Assembly: GCA_036399695.1 (NCBI GenBank)
Contig: DASWMP010000052.1
Location: forward strand, 1 to 53,380
Direction: 5' to 3'
DNA length: 53,380 nucleotides
Origin: DASVEE01 sp036399695
Lineage (GTDB): Bacteria > Acidobacteriota > Thermoanaerobaculia > Gp7-AA8
Positions within the stretch are counted from its first letter, which is position 1. Every line of letters starts with the position of its first letter. The translations under genes were made by a program, and so were the position numbers. A model generated the notes under the pieces. It was not told where the DNA came from and did not search any database. It saw only the letters and a list, made by a program, of their open reading frames with translations. Positions 43,497-53,044 of this stretch are shown here, in pieces.

Positions 43497-44922
43497 CAGA
43501 GCGCCGCGAAAGAGCCTGGCTCGTGAAGGCGACGCCGGCCGCTGTGATGACGAGACTCGCCGCGACCGTGAACGTCAGCCGCATGCCGTCGGCCACGGCA
43601 GCCGGATGCGCCGCCAGGATGCTCGCCGTCCCGGCACCGGCGGCGAACACCGCGCCCATCGCCGACGCGCCGGTGATCAGACCGAGGTTGCGCGACAGGC
43701 TGAGCATCCCGGAGATGACGCCCCGCTGCTCCGGGCGCACGTCCGTCATGATCATCGTGTTGTTGGCCGCCTGAAACAGCGCGTAGCTGGCGGTCATCGC
43801 GACGATGGGGACGACATAGCCGGCGATGCCGAACCTCGGCGGGAGCATCGCCAGCACCGAAGCGCCGCCGGCCATGCCGGTGAGACCGGCGAGGGTCATG
43901 CGCTGCGCACCGTAACGGTCCACGATGCGTCCTGCCGGCACGCCGGTCAGCGCGGCGACGAGCGGGCCGGCCGCGAGTGCCACGCCGACGAGCGCGGCTT
44001 GCAGCCCGAGGGCACGCGAGAGATAGAACGGCCCGACGACCAGCGTGGCCATCATCACCGTCGACACCAGCGCGCTCATGGCGAAGCCGGCGCTCAGCGT
44101 CGGATTGCGGAACATCGTCAGACGGATCAACGGTGAGACGGCTCGCGCCTCGACGAGCACGAAGAGACCTGCGCCGGCAACGGCGGCCGAGAGCAACGCC
44201 ACGTTCAGCGTACCGAAATGGCTGCGCCCCATCGTCATCGCCAGCGCGTAGGCGGCGAGCGTCAGCGCGAGCAGCAGCGTGCCGGCGTGGTCGAATTGCG
44301 CGCGTTCGGTCGTTGCCCGTTCGCGATCGGCCGGGAGGTAGCGCTGCGCGAGCACGAAGTTCAGCACACCGAACGGCAGGTTGATGAGGAAGATCGCCTG
44401 CCAGCCGAATCCCGCCATCAGGACGCCGCCGAGCGAGGGGCCGAGCGTCGTGCCGATGGCCGACATCGTCCCGAGGAGCCCCATCGCGCTGCCGGTCTTC
44501 GCCTTCGGCACCGTCTCCCCGACGAAGGCCACCGTGAGGGCCATCATGATGGCCGCGCCGAGGCCTTGCGCGGCGCGTGCGGCGACCAGCAGCCAGAGCG
44601 TGGGCGCGATGCCGCACAGTAGCGACGCCACCGTGAACACGACGATGCCGGCCAGCAGCAGCCGCCGCCGGCCCAGGACGTCACCGAGCCGGCCGGCGCT
44701 CACGATCAGCGTCGTGATGGCCAGGAGATAGGCGAGGACGATCCACTGGACCTGCTGGAAAGAGGCGCCGAACGCCTCGGCCAGCGTCGGCAGGCCGGCG
44801 TTGGCGATGCTGGTGTCGAACGACGGCATCAGCATGGAGAGCGAAAGGGCGGCGAGCGCCCATCGGGCCGAAGGCGTCAGCCCGGCGGCGGTTTCGACTT
44901 GTGCTGCACTGGTGATCTTCAA
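43474..44922 (-). CDS. MFS transporter, DHA2 (EmrB/QacA) type
   Basis: A 482-aa drug:H+ antiporter-like permease with about 14 hydrophobic helices. Motif A-like GRLGDVLGRRRLLLAG follows TM2, GSAMGLLGTMSAIGTTLGPS is motif C-like, and FLINLPFGVLNFVLA is typical of DHA2. Start taken as TTG at 44922, which has GGAG six bases upstream; an ATG at 44985 would add 21 mostly hydrophilic residues and has no RBS. The final residues RRSDLGVRWR are encoded by the palindromic element, indicating that the original C-terminus was altered. A LysR-type regulator is divergent and probably controls it. Confidence 0.87.
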   Translation of the reverse strand: MKITSAAQVETAAGLTPSARWALAALSLSMLMPSFDTSIANAGLPTLAEAFGASFQQVQWIVLAYLLAITTLIVSAGRLGDVLGRRRLLLAGIVVFTVASLLCGIAPTLWLLVAARAAQGLGAAIMMALTVAFVGETVPKAKTGSAMGLLGTMSAIGTTLGPSLGGVLMAGFGWQAIFLINLPFGVLNFVLAQRYLPADRERATTERAQFDHAGTLLLALTLAAYALAMTMGRSHFGTLNVALLSAAVAGAGLFVLVEARAVSPLIRLTMFRNPTLSAGFAMSALVSTVMMATLVVGPFYLSRALGLQAALVGVALAAGPLVAALTGVPAGRIVDRYGAQRMTLAGLTGMAGGASVLAMLPPRFGIAGYVVPIVAMTASYALFQAANNTMIMTDVRPEQRGVISGMLSLSRNLGLITGASAMGAVFAAGAGTASILAAHPAAVADGMRLTFTVAASLVITAAGVAFTSQALSRRSDLGVRWR

Positions 44923-45061
44923 GGAGAGCTCCGTTTCTGGCGGCTTTACGAGCAGCCACGAGCAACGTAGCTCCGCGCCTGACATGGCGGAAGACGCACC
45001 ACTTGCACTCCATCGATGCGCCGAACGCCATCTCCCGAATCAACTCTGCTACGGTGGACGC

Positions 45062-45958
45062 ATGTCGCGGCCCGATCTCAACCTGCTCGTCGCGCTCGAT
45101 GTCCTGCTCGCCGAAGGCAACGTCCTGCGCGCCGCCCAGCGCCTGCGCCTCAGCCCCTCAGCGATGAGCCGCACCCTGGCGCGGCTGCGCGAAACGACCG
45201 GCGATCCGCTCCTCGTCCGCGCCGGCCGCGGCCTCGTTCCCACTCCTCGGGCGCTCGAGCTGCGCGACAAAGTCAGCCAGCTCGTGCAGGACAGCGAAGC
45301 CGTCCTCCGCCCCGCCGAGCAGCCGAACCTCGCCACGCTCGTCCGGACGTTCACCATCCGGAGCAGCGACGGCTTCGTCGAAAACTTCGGCCCCGCCCTC
45401 CTCGCCCGCATCGGCGGCGAAGCCCCCGGCGTCCGCCTCCGCTTCGTGCAGAAGCTCGACAAAGAGAGCGCCCAGCTCCGCGATGGCACCGTCGATCTCG
45501 AAACCGGCGTCATCGAGGCCGCCACCGGCCCGGAGCTCCGTGCCCAGGCGCTGTTCCGCGACCGCTTCGTCGGCGTCGTTCGTTCCGGCCACCCGTTGAC
45601 GGAAGGGGAGCTCACCCCGGCGCGCTACGCCGCCGCCCGCCACATCCTCGTCTCCCGCCGCTCCCTCGACCGCGGCCTCATCGACGAAGCCCTGACCGCC
45701 GTCGCCCTGACCCGCGAAATCGCCACCATCGTCACCGGCTTCTCCGCCGCCCTGGCCCTCGCCCGGGCGACAGACCTCGTGGCCACCGTCCCCGAACGCC
45801 AGACCACCAACCTCCGCCCCGGCCTGCCCACGTTCCCCCTCCCATTCCCCACCCCGGAGATCACCGTCTCGATGCTCTGGCACCCCCGACTCCACGCCGA
45901 CCCCGCCCACCGCTGGCTGCGCGAATGCGTGCGGGAAGTCTGCGGCGCCGGTGCGTAA
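45062..45958 (+). CDS. LysR-family transcriptional regulator
   Basis: A 298-aa regulator. The winged helix-turn-helix is at residues about 3-62: DLNLLVALDVLLAEGNVLRA, AQRLRLSPSAMSRTLARLRE, DPLLVRAGRGLVPTPRA. A helical linker and a type-2 periplasmic-binding-like effector domain (about 90-290: FTIRSSDGFVENFGPALLAR) follow. It is transcribed divergently from the DHA2 transporter with a 139-bp gap between starts, the usual arrangement for a LysR activator and its exporter target. The inducer cannot be told from sequence. Confidence 0.92.
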   Translation: MSRPDLNLLVALDVLLAEGNVLRAAQRLRLSPSAMSRTLARLRETTGDPLLVRAGRGLVPTPRALELRDKVSQLVQDSEAVLRPAEQPNLATLVRTFTIRSSDGFVENFGPALLARIGGEAPGVRLRFVQKLDKESAQLRDGTVDLETGVIEAATGPELRAQALFRDRFVGVVRSGHPLTEGELTPARYAAARHILVSRRSLDRGLIDEALTAVALTREIATIVTGFSAALALARATDLVATVPERQTTNLRPGLPTFPLPFPTPEITVSMLWHPRLHADPAHRWLRECVREVCGAGA

Positions 45959-46105
45959 GGGGGGCGAAGGTCTGACACGGGCTCGGCCGCTAGAGAGCCC
46001 GGCGGCCGTGGGAGCCGGTTACGGACTGTTCCTTGCACAGGATCACATGACCGGCGAACCCTGCCGCCCCGCCAACACAGAGACCCAAGGAGCCTCACCT
46101 CATCT

Positions 46106-47272
46106 ATGACTGAATCCACCGTGGTTTTCACGAAGGAAGTGAACAGTGCGGCCGCCGGGCTAGAGCTCGGTACGCGCCTGCGGGAGGGACTCGCTGGTCA
46201 TGCGCCTGACGCCGTCATCGTATTCGCGTCGTCGCAGCACGACTACACACCATTGCTGCAGGCGATCCATGAGGCCAGTCGCCCGGGAGTGCTGGTCGGC
46301 TGTTCCTCCGCCGGTGAGTTCGTCAGCGGCGACCGGGGGGAAGGCTCGGCATCCGCGGTGGGCATCCGATCCAACGTCATGCGCTTCACGGCAGGGCTCG
46401 GCCGGAATCTCCGCGCCGACCGGTCCGCGGCGGCGGGCGAGATCGCTAGCTCGTTCCAAGGGCTGACCAGCCACCAGTACCCGCATCGCGCCGCGCTGCT
46501 CCTCGCCGATGCGCTCGCGGGGTACACCGATGACTTCATCGAGCAGTTGAGCATCGCCACGCTCGGCAACTATCGCTTCTTCGGCGGTGGAGCGGGGGAC
46601 GACGCACGCTTCACGAAGACACACGTGTTTTGCGGCACCGAGGCGTTCACGGATGCGGCGGTCGCGCTGGAGATCCTTTCCTCCAAGCCGATCGGTGTCG
46701 GCGTGAGCCACGGATGGGAGCCCGCCGGCGAGGCGCTGCGCGTCACGGAGGCCATCGGGTCGACCGTCATCAGCATCAACGCTGCCCCGGCTGTCGAGGT
46801 TTTCGAGGAACATGCCGACAGGACGGGCCAGCCTTTCGACCGCAACGATCCGATTCCTTTCTTCCTGCACAACGTCCTGGGTATCGACACGGGCTCCGGG
46901 TACAAGCTTCGCGTCCCGCTGGCGGTGATGGAGGACGGTTCCATCGGCTGCGCCTCGGACATCCCCAACGGAGCGATAGTGCACATCATGAGAACCAGCG
47001 CGCAGTCGGCGGCCGAGGCCGCGAGGCGTGCCGTGCACTCGGCGATGAGCGACATGCGAGGTACGCCGCCGGAAGTGGCGCTTTTCTTCGACTGCGTCGC
47101 GACACGTCTCCGCATGGGAGGGGAGTTCGGCATGGAGATGGACGCGCTGCAGCGCGCGCTGGGCAATGTGCCGTACGTCGGGTGCAACACGTACGGCCAG
47201 ATCGCACGCTCGGAGGGGCAGTTCAGCGGCTTCCATAATTGCACTGCAACGGTGGCGCTGCTGCCGGACTAG
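46106..47272 (+). CDS. FIST domain sensory protein
   Basis: A 388-aa soluble protein. The FIST N domain covers about residues 28-215 (PDAVIVFASSQHDYTPLLQA, GCSSAGEFV, YRFFGGGAGDDARF) and FIST_C about 220-370 (GVGVSHGWEPAGEALRVTEA, ALFFDCVATRLRMG, VGCNTYGQIA). FIST domains are intracellular signal-input modules, proposed to bind amino-acid-like ligands. AAGGAG lies 13 bases upstream of the ATG. The next gene, a soluble hybrid kinase, starts 2 bp after its stop, so the FIST protein is likely its cytosolic sensor. Confidence 0.9.
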   Translation: MTESTVVFTKEVNSAAAGLELGTRLREGLAGHAPDAVIVFASSQHDYTPLLQAIHEASRPGVLVGCSSAGEFVSGDRGEGSASAVGIRSNVMRFTAGLGRNLRADRSAAAGEIASSFQGLTSHQYPHRAALLLADALAGYTDDFIEQLSIATLGNYRFFGGGAGDDARFTKTHVFCGTEAFTDAAVALEILSSKPIGVGVSHGWEPAGEALRVTEAIGSTVISINAAPAVEVFEEHADRTGQPFDRNDPIPFFLHNVLGIDTGSGYKLRVPLAVMEDGSIGCASDIPNGAIVHIMRTSAQSAAEAARRAVHSAMSDMRGTPPEVALFFDCVATRLRMGGEFGMEMDALQRALGNVPYVGCNTYGQIARSEGQFSGFHNCTATVALLPD

Positions 47273-47274
47273 CG

Positions 47275-48951
47275 GTGGAGGACTTCGACGAAACGATCGC
47301 TGCGCTGAGAGCCGCCGTAGCGCTCGCGGACCCCGCGGGGAGGCGTGCAGCAGCGAAAGCCCTGGCGCGTCGCTGGTGCGCCGAGGACCTGATCGTGTTC
47401 GTTCTCGACGAGGCCGTGGGCCGGTCGCTGCCGGCGCCCGGCTTCGGCCAGACGCTTCGCGGGGCACGTGCGTGGCGCGAGCTCGTGGCAGCGGCAATCG
47501 AGCAGGAGACGGCCGAGGGCCGCGTGGAGAACGAGCAGGGAGAGCTGCGCTCGGCGTACGCCGTGGGTCTTGCGGACGGCACGGCGGCCGTGGTGATCGG
47601 CGAAACGATCACAGCGGCGGCCCGTCCGCTGCTGCGCGAGCTCCTGCCTCTGTTCGGCGCACTCTTTCGCGCCGAAGCGGCGGCGGCGCGCGCCGGGGTC
47701 GAATCGGACATGGCCCGGAACGCAGCGCTGCAGGCTACGTCGCTGGTCGCGAAGCTCGACGCGACGCGCGCCGAACTGCAGCATGCGTTGAGTGCCGCGG
47801 AAACAGCGTCGCGCGCTCGCGACGAGTTCCTCGCGACGGTCTCGCACGAGTTGCGCACGCCGTTGACGAGCATCATCGGATGGATTCAGTTGCTGCGGCT
47901 CGATCGCGACGAGGCATCGCTCAACGAGGGCCTGGAAACGATCGACCGCAATGCGCGGGCGCAGACCCGGCTCATCGAGGACATTCTCGACTTCTCCCGC
48001 ATCAATGCCGGCAAGCTGCATCTCAGTGTCGCGTCGCTCGATCTCACCGAGCTCATCGCGGCATCCATGGAGGTCATCCGGCCGGCGGCGGAAGCGAAGG
48101 GCGTGAGGGTCGAACGAATCCTCGACTCGGAAGCCGGGCACATTTCCGGCGATGCGGACCGGCTGCAGCAGGTCGTGTGGAACCTCCTCTCGAACGCCGT
48201 GAAGTTCACCCCGCGCGGTGGCAAAGTCCTCATTCGTCTCGAACGCGTCAACTCGCACTGCGAACTGACGGTCAGCGACACGGGGCAGGGAATCCCGGCG
48301 AACTTCCTGCCGTACGTGTTCGATCGCTTCAGCCAGGCAGACAGCAGCTCGACGCGTGCGCATGCAGGTCTCGGCCTCGGCCTGGGCATCGTTCGCCACC
48401 TGGTCGAGCTGCACGGCGGCACGGTGCAGGCGTTCAGCCGCGGCGAGGGGCAAGGATCGACGTTCGCGGTGCGTCTGCCGTTGCTCGCCGCGCGTCATCG
48501 CGCTGACGACCAGGCCGTACACAGTGAGCTTCCCGCGGTGCACCCGATCGAGGAGGCCATGACGGATCTCACGGGCGTCTCGGTGCTCGTCGTGGAGGAC
48601 AACGACGACTCGCGCAAGCTGCTTCAGACGATCCTCCGCCGCTCCGGAGCCGCCGTCCAGGTCGCGGAGAGCGTGGCCACGGCGCTCCGCATCCTCGACG
48701 CCCGTGAATGGCCCGACATCGTCATCAGCGACATCGAAATGCCGGGCGAGGACGGCTACTCGCTGATCCGCAGGATTCGGCTGATGGAGCCGACTTCGCG
48801 GCGTGTCCCTGCCATCGCGCTGACGGCCTACACGCGCAGCGTCGATCGTGTCCGCGCTCTCGCCGCAGGGTTTCAGGCGCACATGAGTAAACCGGTCGAG
48901 CCTGCCGAGCTGGTCGCGGCGGTGAAAAGCCTCTCATCGCAGCGCGGATAG
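47275..48951 (+). CDS. Soluble hybrid histidine kinase with receiver
   Basis: A 558-aa kinase without membrane segments. The N-terminal about 170 residues form an uncharacterised, possibly GAF-like input region. HisKA follows with FLATVSHELRTPLTSIIGW (His191), then HATPase_c with the N box VVWNLLSNAVKFTP, VSDTGQGIP, FDRFSQADSS and GLGLGLGIVRHL. The C-terminal receiver (about 435-555) has VLVVEDNDDS, phospho-acceptor Asp486 in SDIEMPGEDGYS, ALTAYT and HMSKPVEP. Start is GTG at 47275, two bases after the FIST stop; a TTG at 47239 inside the FIST gene is the alternative. No separate output gene is adjacent. Confidence 0.9.
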   Translation: MEDFDETIAALRAAVALADPAGRRAAAKALARRWCAEDLIVFVLDEAVGRSLPAPGFGQTLRGARAWRELVAAAIEQETAEGRVENEQGELRSAYAVGLADGTAAVVIGETITAAARPLLRELLPLFGALFRAEAAAARAGVESDMARNAALQATSLVAKLDATRAELQHALSAAETASRARDEFLATVSHELRTPLTSIIGWIQLLRLDRDEASLNEGLETIDRNARAQTRLIEDILDFSRINAGKLHLSVASLDLTELIAASMEVIRPAAEAKGVRVERILDSEAGHISGDADRLQQVVWNLLSNAVKFTPRGGKVLIRLERVNSHCELTVSDTGQGIPANFLPYVFDRFSQADSSSTRAHAGLGLGLGIVRHLVELHGGTVQAFSRGEGQGSTFAVRLPLLAARHRADDQAVHSELPAVHPIEEAMTDLTGVSVLVVEDNDDSRKLLQTILRRSGAAVQVAESVATALRILDAREWPDIVISDIEMPGEDGYSLIRRIRLMEPTSRRVPAIALTAYTRSVDRVRALAAGFQAHMSKPVEPAELVAAVKSLSSQRG

Positions 48952-49090
48952 CGGATAGAGGTCCAGGCGCTCGATGCCGACGCGCTGTTCCGCCCCTTCC
49001 GGGCGCGCGTCAGAGCGGTTCTACCGCTCGGGCGGCGCGTGTCCTCCGCGATGCCATCACCATCGCGATCGTCAACAGGATCGAAACGCG
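48952..49090. other. Spacer after kinase gene
   Basis: No gene or clear repeat is seen between the kinase stop and the tRNA terminator. Confidence 0.4.
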
Positions 49091-49122
49091 CAAAAGCAAA
49101 ACGGCCACCTTGCGGTGGCCGT
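49091..49122 (-). terminator. Terminator of the initiator tRNA
   Basis: Read on the minus strand: ACGGCCACC, loop GCAA, GGTGGCCGT, then TTTTGCTTTTG. It is 15 bp past the tRNA 3' end, with a good T-rich tail. Confidence 0.85.
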
Positions 49123-49136
49123 CGATTGCGTTCAAT

Positions 49137-49213
<77 letters not shown>

Positions 49214-49365
49214 TCACTTGGCTTTCCAGCGAAGCGGCGCGCATATTCTCATCGGCACCGGCTCGCGTCAAGGACCCTCTGTAACTTTGTCGGCCCGAGG
49301 CTTATTTCAAGGTGGAGGGCCCCCGGGGAACACCTTGGCGCGGATTTTTCTTTTGGGCGGTCTGG

Positions 49366-50595
49366 ATGAAGTCGCTCGTGGGGGTTTTTCTGCTTTTGTT
49401 CTCTACGGCTGCAGGGGCGGCTGTGCTGCCGGGATTCCGCACGGAGCGGCTTGCGGAGGCGGCGGGGTTCGTCACTTCGATCGCTGTCGATTCGAACGAT
49501 ACGGTCTATTACTCGCTCAAAGGCGGGGAGATTTACCGGGTGGACGGCGACGGGGAGAGCACCCTCGTCGCTACCGTGATCACGGATCAGGACGCCGGAA
49601 ACCATGGGCTGATCGGCATGGCGCTCGTGGACGATCGCACGGCCGCGGTGCACTACACGGAGCCGGGGCCGAGTTACGAGATCGTGTCGCGGATCGACCT
49701 GGAGACGGGGGAGGAGACGATTCTCGCTCGCCTCGCCTGCGACGCCGATCTGCCGGGCCGGAATGTCTCGACCGAGCATCACGGGGGCAATCCGACGGTG
49801 GGGGCGGACGGGTCGATCTTCGTCGGGATCGGCGATTTCGGCGGTGGGGTGATCGCTTCGAAGCCGGAGTGGAACGGTGGCAAGATCTTCCGCATCCATC
49901 CGGACGGCCGGATCGAACAGTACGCGCTCGGTCTGCGCAATCCGTTCGACCTGATCTGGGAAGACGACCGGCAGCGGCTCATCGTCGCCGACAACGGGCC
50001 GGAAGGGGGCGACGAGATCAATGTCCTCACGGCCTCGGGGCTAAACCTCGGATGGCCCTTCACTTACGGGGCGAACGAGGCCATCGAGGGGACGCACAAG
50101 CCGGACTTTCTCTTTCCCTCGACGGTGGCGCCGACCGGAATGCTGCGGCTGCGGCCGGATGCGCATCCGCTACTGGCGAATGGGTTCCTGGTGGCGGCCT
50201 TCGTGTCCGGGGCCATCTATTACTTCCCGGAGCTGGAGCCGGCGTCGATCGCCGCCCCGATCGAGCTGCTGCAGGACGAGCTCGGCCCGATCATCGACGT
50301 GGCCCAGGGAGCGAAGGGGACGGTGTTCTTCTCCACGTACGACGCGATTTACGCTCTCCGGCCGCCGCCTCGTGGCGACTGTAACGGCGACGGCCTCGTC
50401 GATGCCGGCGATTACAAGGCCCTCAGGCTCGAGCTCGCCGACGGCGCGCCGAAGAAGAGGATGCTCGACGCGCAGGGCGGCAGTTTCCCCGGTAGCTGGG
50501 GCTGCGACGTGAACGCGGACCGGATGATCGACGGGAAAGACGTGACGGCGTTGCTGGAGCTGGTGCCGGTGCGGCGGCGGTCGGCGGCGCGATAA
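49366..50595 (+). CDS. PQQ-type (GDH-B-like) sugar dehydrogenase with dockerin tail
   Basis: A 409-aa exported protein with a signal peptide (MKSLVGVFLLLFSTAAGAAV). The six-bladed propeller of soluble glucose/sorbosone dehydrogenases spans about 22-340. Motifs are GNHGLIGMAL, EHHGGNPTVGADGSIFVGIGD (the catalytic His region), LGLRNPFDLIWE, GGDEINVL and LNLGWPFTYG. The C-terminal 60 residues are a type-I-dockerin-like pair of Ca loops (GDCNGDGLVDAGDYKAL and CDVNADRMIDGKDVTALLEL). It should oxidise sugars or aldoses in the periplasm or outside. The dockerin could attach it to the cohesin-like proteins of this locus, which is an inference. The RBS is weak. Confidence 0.85.
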   Translation: MKSLVGVFLLLFSTAAGAAVLPGFRTERLAEAAGFVTSIAVDSNDTVYYSLKGGEIYRVDGDGESTLVATVITDQDAGNHGLIGMALVDDRTAAVHYTEPGPSYEIVSRIDLETGEETILARLACDADLPGRNVSTEHHGGNPTVGADGSIFVGIGDFGGGVIASKPEWNGGKIFRIHPDGRIEQYALGLRNPFDLIWEDDRQRLIVADNGPEGGDEINVLTASGLNLGWPFTYGANEAIEGTHKPDFLFPSTVAPTGMLRLRPDAHPLLANGFLVAAFVSGAIYYFPELEPASIAAPIELLQDELGPIIDVAQGAKGTVFFSTYDAIYALRPPPRGDCNGDGLVDAGDYKALRLELADGAPKKRMLDAQGGSFPGSWGCDVNADRMIDGKDVTALLELVPVRRRSAAR

Positions 50596-50598
50596 GGC

Positions 50599-50710
50599 CG
50601 ATTTCGGTTTTCCGATTTCCGATTTCCGGTGCTGGCACGGGCGCGCTGCGCCTAAATGCCGCTGCTCCACCGCACACCAGCCGGAAATCGGAAATCGGAA
50701 ACCGAAATCG
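50599..50710. repeat. Heptad-repeat hairpin D
   Basis: The 5' arm (50599-50635) steps as CGATTTC, GGTTTTC, CGATTTC, CGATTTC, CGGTGCTGG. The 3' arm (50677-50710) is CCAG then CCGG, AAATCGG, AAATCGG, AAACCGA, AATCG. The stem is nearly complete over about 30 bp with a 41-nt loop. It is 115 bp upstream of the M48 protease gene. Confidence 0.88.
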
Positions 50711-50825
50711 CATCACTCCGTCCTCTCCCGAGGACTGCGCTCGTCGTAAATCACTGCGCTTTGGTCGGCGAAACCGGCATCAGCAGTGCAATGGAGATGA
50801 TTCGCAGTTATTTTAAGGAGGACCC

Positions 50826-52304
50826 ATGAACCGACAGACTCGCGCCGTAACGCGGCCGCTCTTCGCGATGATGCTTGCGCTCTCGCTGGCGGCTGGTGTT
50901 GCCCAGGCGCAGACGAAGGTGAACCCGGGCTACAACATGTTCAGCCCGCAGCAGGACGTCGAGATCGGCGCACAGTCGGCGGCGGAGGCGGAGCGTCAGC
51001 TCCCCGTCGTCAACGACAACCAGATCAACGCGTACGTGAACAACATCGGCCAGAAGCTCGCGGCGAACGCGGGCGGACCCGGTTTCCGGTATCAGTTCAA
51101 AGTGATCAACGCCTCGGACATCAACGCCTTCGCGCTGCCCGGCGGCTACATCTACATCAACCGCGGCATCCTCGAAGGAGCGAAGAACGAGGGTGAGGTC
51201 GCGGGCGTCCTCGCCCACGAGATCGCCCACTCCTCGCTGCGTCACGGCACGCACCAGGCGTCGAAGGCCTACGCGGCGCAGGCGGGCCTGCAGATCCTCG
51301 GCGGCCTTCTCGGCGGCAAGGTCGGCAACAACACGGCCCAGATCCTCAACGCCGTCGGCGGCATCGGCCTCAACGCGCTGTTCCTCAAGTTCAGCCGCGA
51401 CCTCGAGACGCAGGCTGACATCCGCGGCGCGCAGATCCTCGCGGCCAGCGGTTACAGCCCGAACGACATGATCGGGTTCTTCCGTACGCTCGAGCAGGTC
51501 GACAAGACCCGCAAGACGAACTGGACGTCGTCGCATCCGGCGCCGCCCGATCGAATCGCCCGCATCGACAAGGAGCGCCAGTTGCTGCGCGTCTCCGCCG
51601 AGCCGACGACGAACATCGCTCAGCTCAACAACGTGAAATCGCGTCTCAACAGCTTCGGCCGTGCGCCGTCGAGTGCCGAGATCGCCCAGATGGCCGCCCG
51701 CGGCGGCACGAGCGATCCGTCCATGACGAGCAGCACGGGTGGCGGCACGATCGGCAGCGTCGAGGCTCCGTCGAGCTCGATGCGCGCCTACACGGACCGC
51801 AGTGGACTCTTCCGCGTGTCGTATCCGTCGAACTGGAAGGTCTATAACCAGAACGACGGCGGCGTGACGATCGCCCCGAACGGTGGCGTCGGCACGGCCA
51901 ACGGCCGCACGGAAGTGGTCTACGGCGCGATCATCAGTCACTACGATCCGGGCCAGAGCGCACGGATGGGGCTGCGTGGTTCGACGCCTTCGTCGAACGT
52001 GACGCTCCAGTCGGCCACGCAGGACCTGCTCAATCAGATCCAGTCGGCCAGCCAGCATCTCCGTATGGTGAAAGGGTCGGAGCAGCGCTTTACGCTCGAC
52101 GGCGGCAACGCCATCGGCGTGAGTCTGCGCGGCACGAACCCGAACACCCGGGTGGATGAGCGCGTCACCCTCGTGACCCGCCAGCTCCCCGACCGTCATC
52201 TGCTGTACATGGTCTTCGTGACGCCGGAGCGCGACGCCTCGCGCTACAGCGGCACGCTGCAGGCGATGGTGAACTCGATGCAGGTGGACGAGCACGCGCA
52301 CTGA
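50826..52304 (+). CDS. Secreted M48-family metalloprotease (BepA-like)
   Basis: A 492-aa protein. Strong Shine-Dalgarno TAAGGAGGACCC lies before the ATG. Signal peptide: MNRQTRAVTRPLFAMMLALS then LAAGVAQA. The M48 domain (about 45-260) has the zinc motif HEIAH (131-135) in GVLAHEIAHSSLRHG and the third ligand Glu in DLETQADIRGAQILAASGY. A Ser/Gly-rich linker (about 295-315) leads to a C-terminal beta domain (about 320-490, SGLFRVSYPSNWKVY) found in similar Acidobacteriota proteases. It probably acts in periplasmic or outer-membrane protein quality control. Monocistronic, flanked by heptad hairpins D and E. Confidence 0.92.
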   Translation: MNRQTRAVTRPLFAMMLALSLAAGVAQAQTKVNPGYNMFSPQQDVEIGAQSAAEAERQLPVVNDNQINAYVNNIGQKLAANAGGPGFRYQFKVINASDINAFALPGGYIYINRGILEGAKNEGEVAGVLAHEIAHSSLRHGTHQASKAYAAQAGLQILGGLLGGKVGNNTAQILNAVGGIGLNALFLKFSRDLETQADIRGAQILAASGYSPNDMIGFFRTLEQVDKTRKTNWTSSHPAPPDRIARIDKERQLLRVSAEPTTNIAQLNNVKSRLNSFGRAPSSAEIAQMAARGGTSDPSMTSSTGGGTIGSVEAPSSSMRAYTDRSGLFRVSYPSNWKVYNQNDGGVTIAPNGGVGTANGRTEVVYGAIISHYDPGQSARMGLRGSTPSSNVTLQSATQDLLNQIQSASQHLRMVKGSEQRFTLDGGNAIGVSLRGTNPNTRVDERVTLVTRQLPDRHLLYMVFVTPERDASRYSGTLQAMVNSMQVDEHAH

Positions 52305-52378
52305 CGTTGAAACAGTAGTAGTCGTGGTTCGTGGCCGGTGGTCTCTTGGTGAGGCTGCCGGCCGTTGTCTTGGAGGAG

Positions 52379-52464
52379 GTTTTTGGTTTTTGGTTTTCGG
52401 TTTTCGGTGGGGGCAAACCACGCCCGTGCAGAAACCAACAACCAAAAACCAACAACCAAAAACC
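52379..52464. repeat. Heptad-repeat hairpin E
   Basis: The 5' arm (52379-52409) steps as GGTTTTT, GGTTTTT, GGTTTTC, GGTTTTC, GGT. The 3' arm (52432-52464) steps as AAACCAAC, AACCAAA, AACCAAC, AACCAAA, AACC. It lies between the M48 and bacilliredoxin genes, 123 bp before the latter start. The rest of the 280-bp gap is GC-rich with no gene. Confidence 0.88.
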
Positions 52465-52586
52465 GGCGGCCGGGGGCGGCGGACGGGGGGCGGCGCCGGT
52501 CGGGGGTGGGGTACCGGGTGTGCGGGAGGGGGCGTGGATTGCCCGCCCGCTTCCCTGCGTTATCATTCTCCGGGAGGACTTTACAG

Positions 52587-53021
52587 ATGTACGATGAACG
52601 AATCGTGGGGCCGATGCGGCAGGAGCTGACGCGTCTGGGCATCCAGGAGACCCGCACCCCTGAAGAGGTCGACGCGGTGCTTGCGTCCCGTCAGGGCACG
52701 GTACTGGTGGTCGTCAACTCGGTCTGCGGATGCGCGGCCGGCAATGCCCGTCCGGCGGTGGCGATGGCACTCGAGACCGAGGCGCTGCCCGACAAGATGA
52801 TCACCGTGTTTGCCGGCAACGATCGCGACGCCACGACGCGCGCCCGCGAGTATTTCGTCGGCTTCCGCCCGTCGTCGCCGTCGATCGCCCTGATCAAGGA
52901 CGGCGAGGTGGTGAAGATGTTCGAGCGCTGGAACATCGAAGGACGTCCCGCACACGACCTCGCCGCCGAGCTCGTCGCTGCCTTCAACGAGCACTGCGTG
53001 AAGGAAGCAGCCGTCCAGTAG
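52587..53021 (+). CDS. Bacilliredoxin BrxA/BrxB family protein
   Basis: A 144-aa thioredoxin-fold protein of the YphP/YqiW family. The active-site CGC is at residues 47-49 in VVNSVCGCAAGNARP, and FVGFRPSSPSIALIKDGEVV is the family beta-hairpin. These proteins remove bacillithiol from mixed disulfides, so the host may make bacillithiol or a similar thiol; no biosynthesis gene is in view. A GGGAGGAC Shine-Dalgarno precedes the ATG at 52587, confirming this start over longer in-frame alternatives. It is followed by a good terminator. Confidence 0.92.
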   Translation: MYDERIVGPMRQELTRLGIQETRTPEEVDAVLASRQGTVLVVVNSVCGCAAGNARPAVAMALETEALPDKMITVFAGNDRDATTRAREYFVGFRPSSPSIALIKDGEVVKMFERWNIEGRPAHDLAAELVAAFNEHCVKEAAVQ

Positions 53022-53044
53022 CAGTCCCGCCGATTGAACAACGC

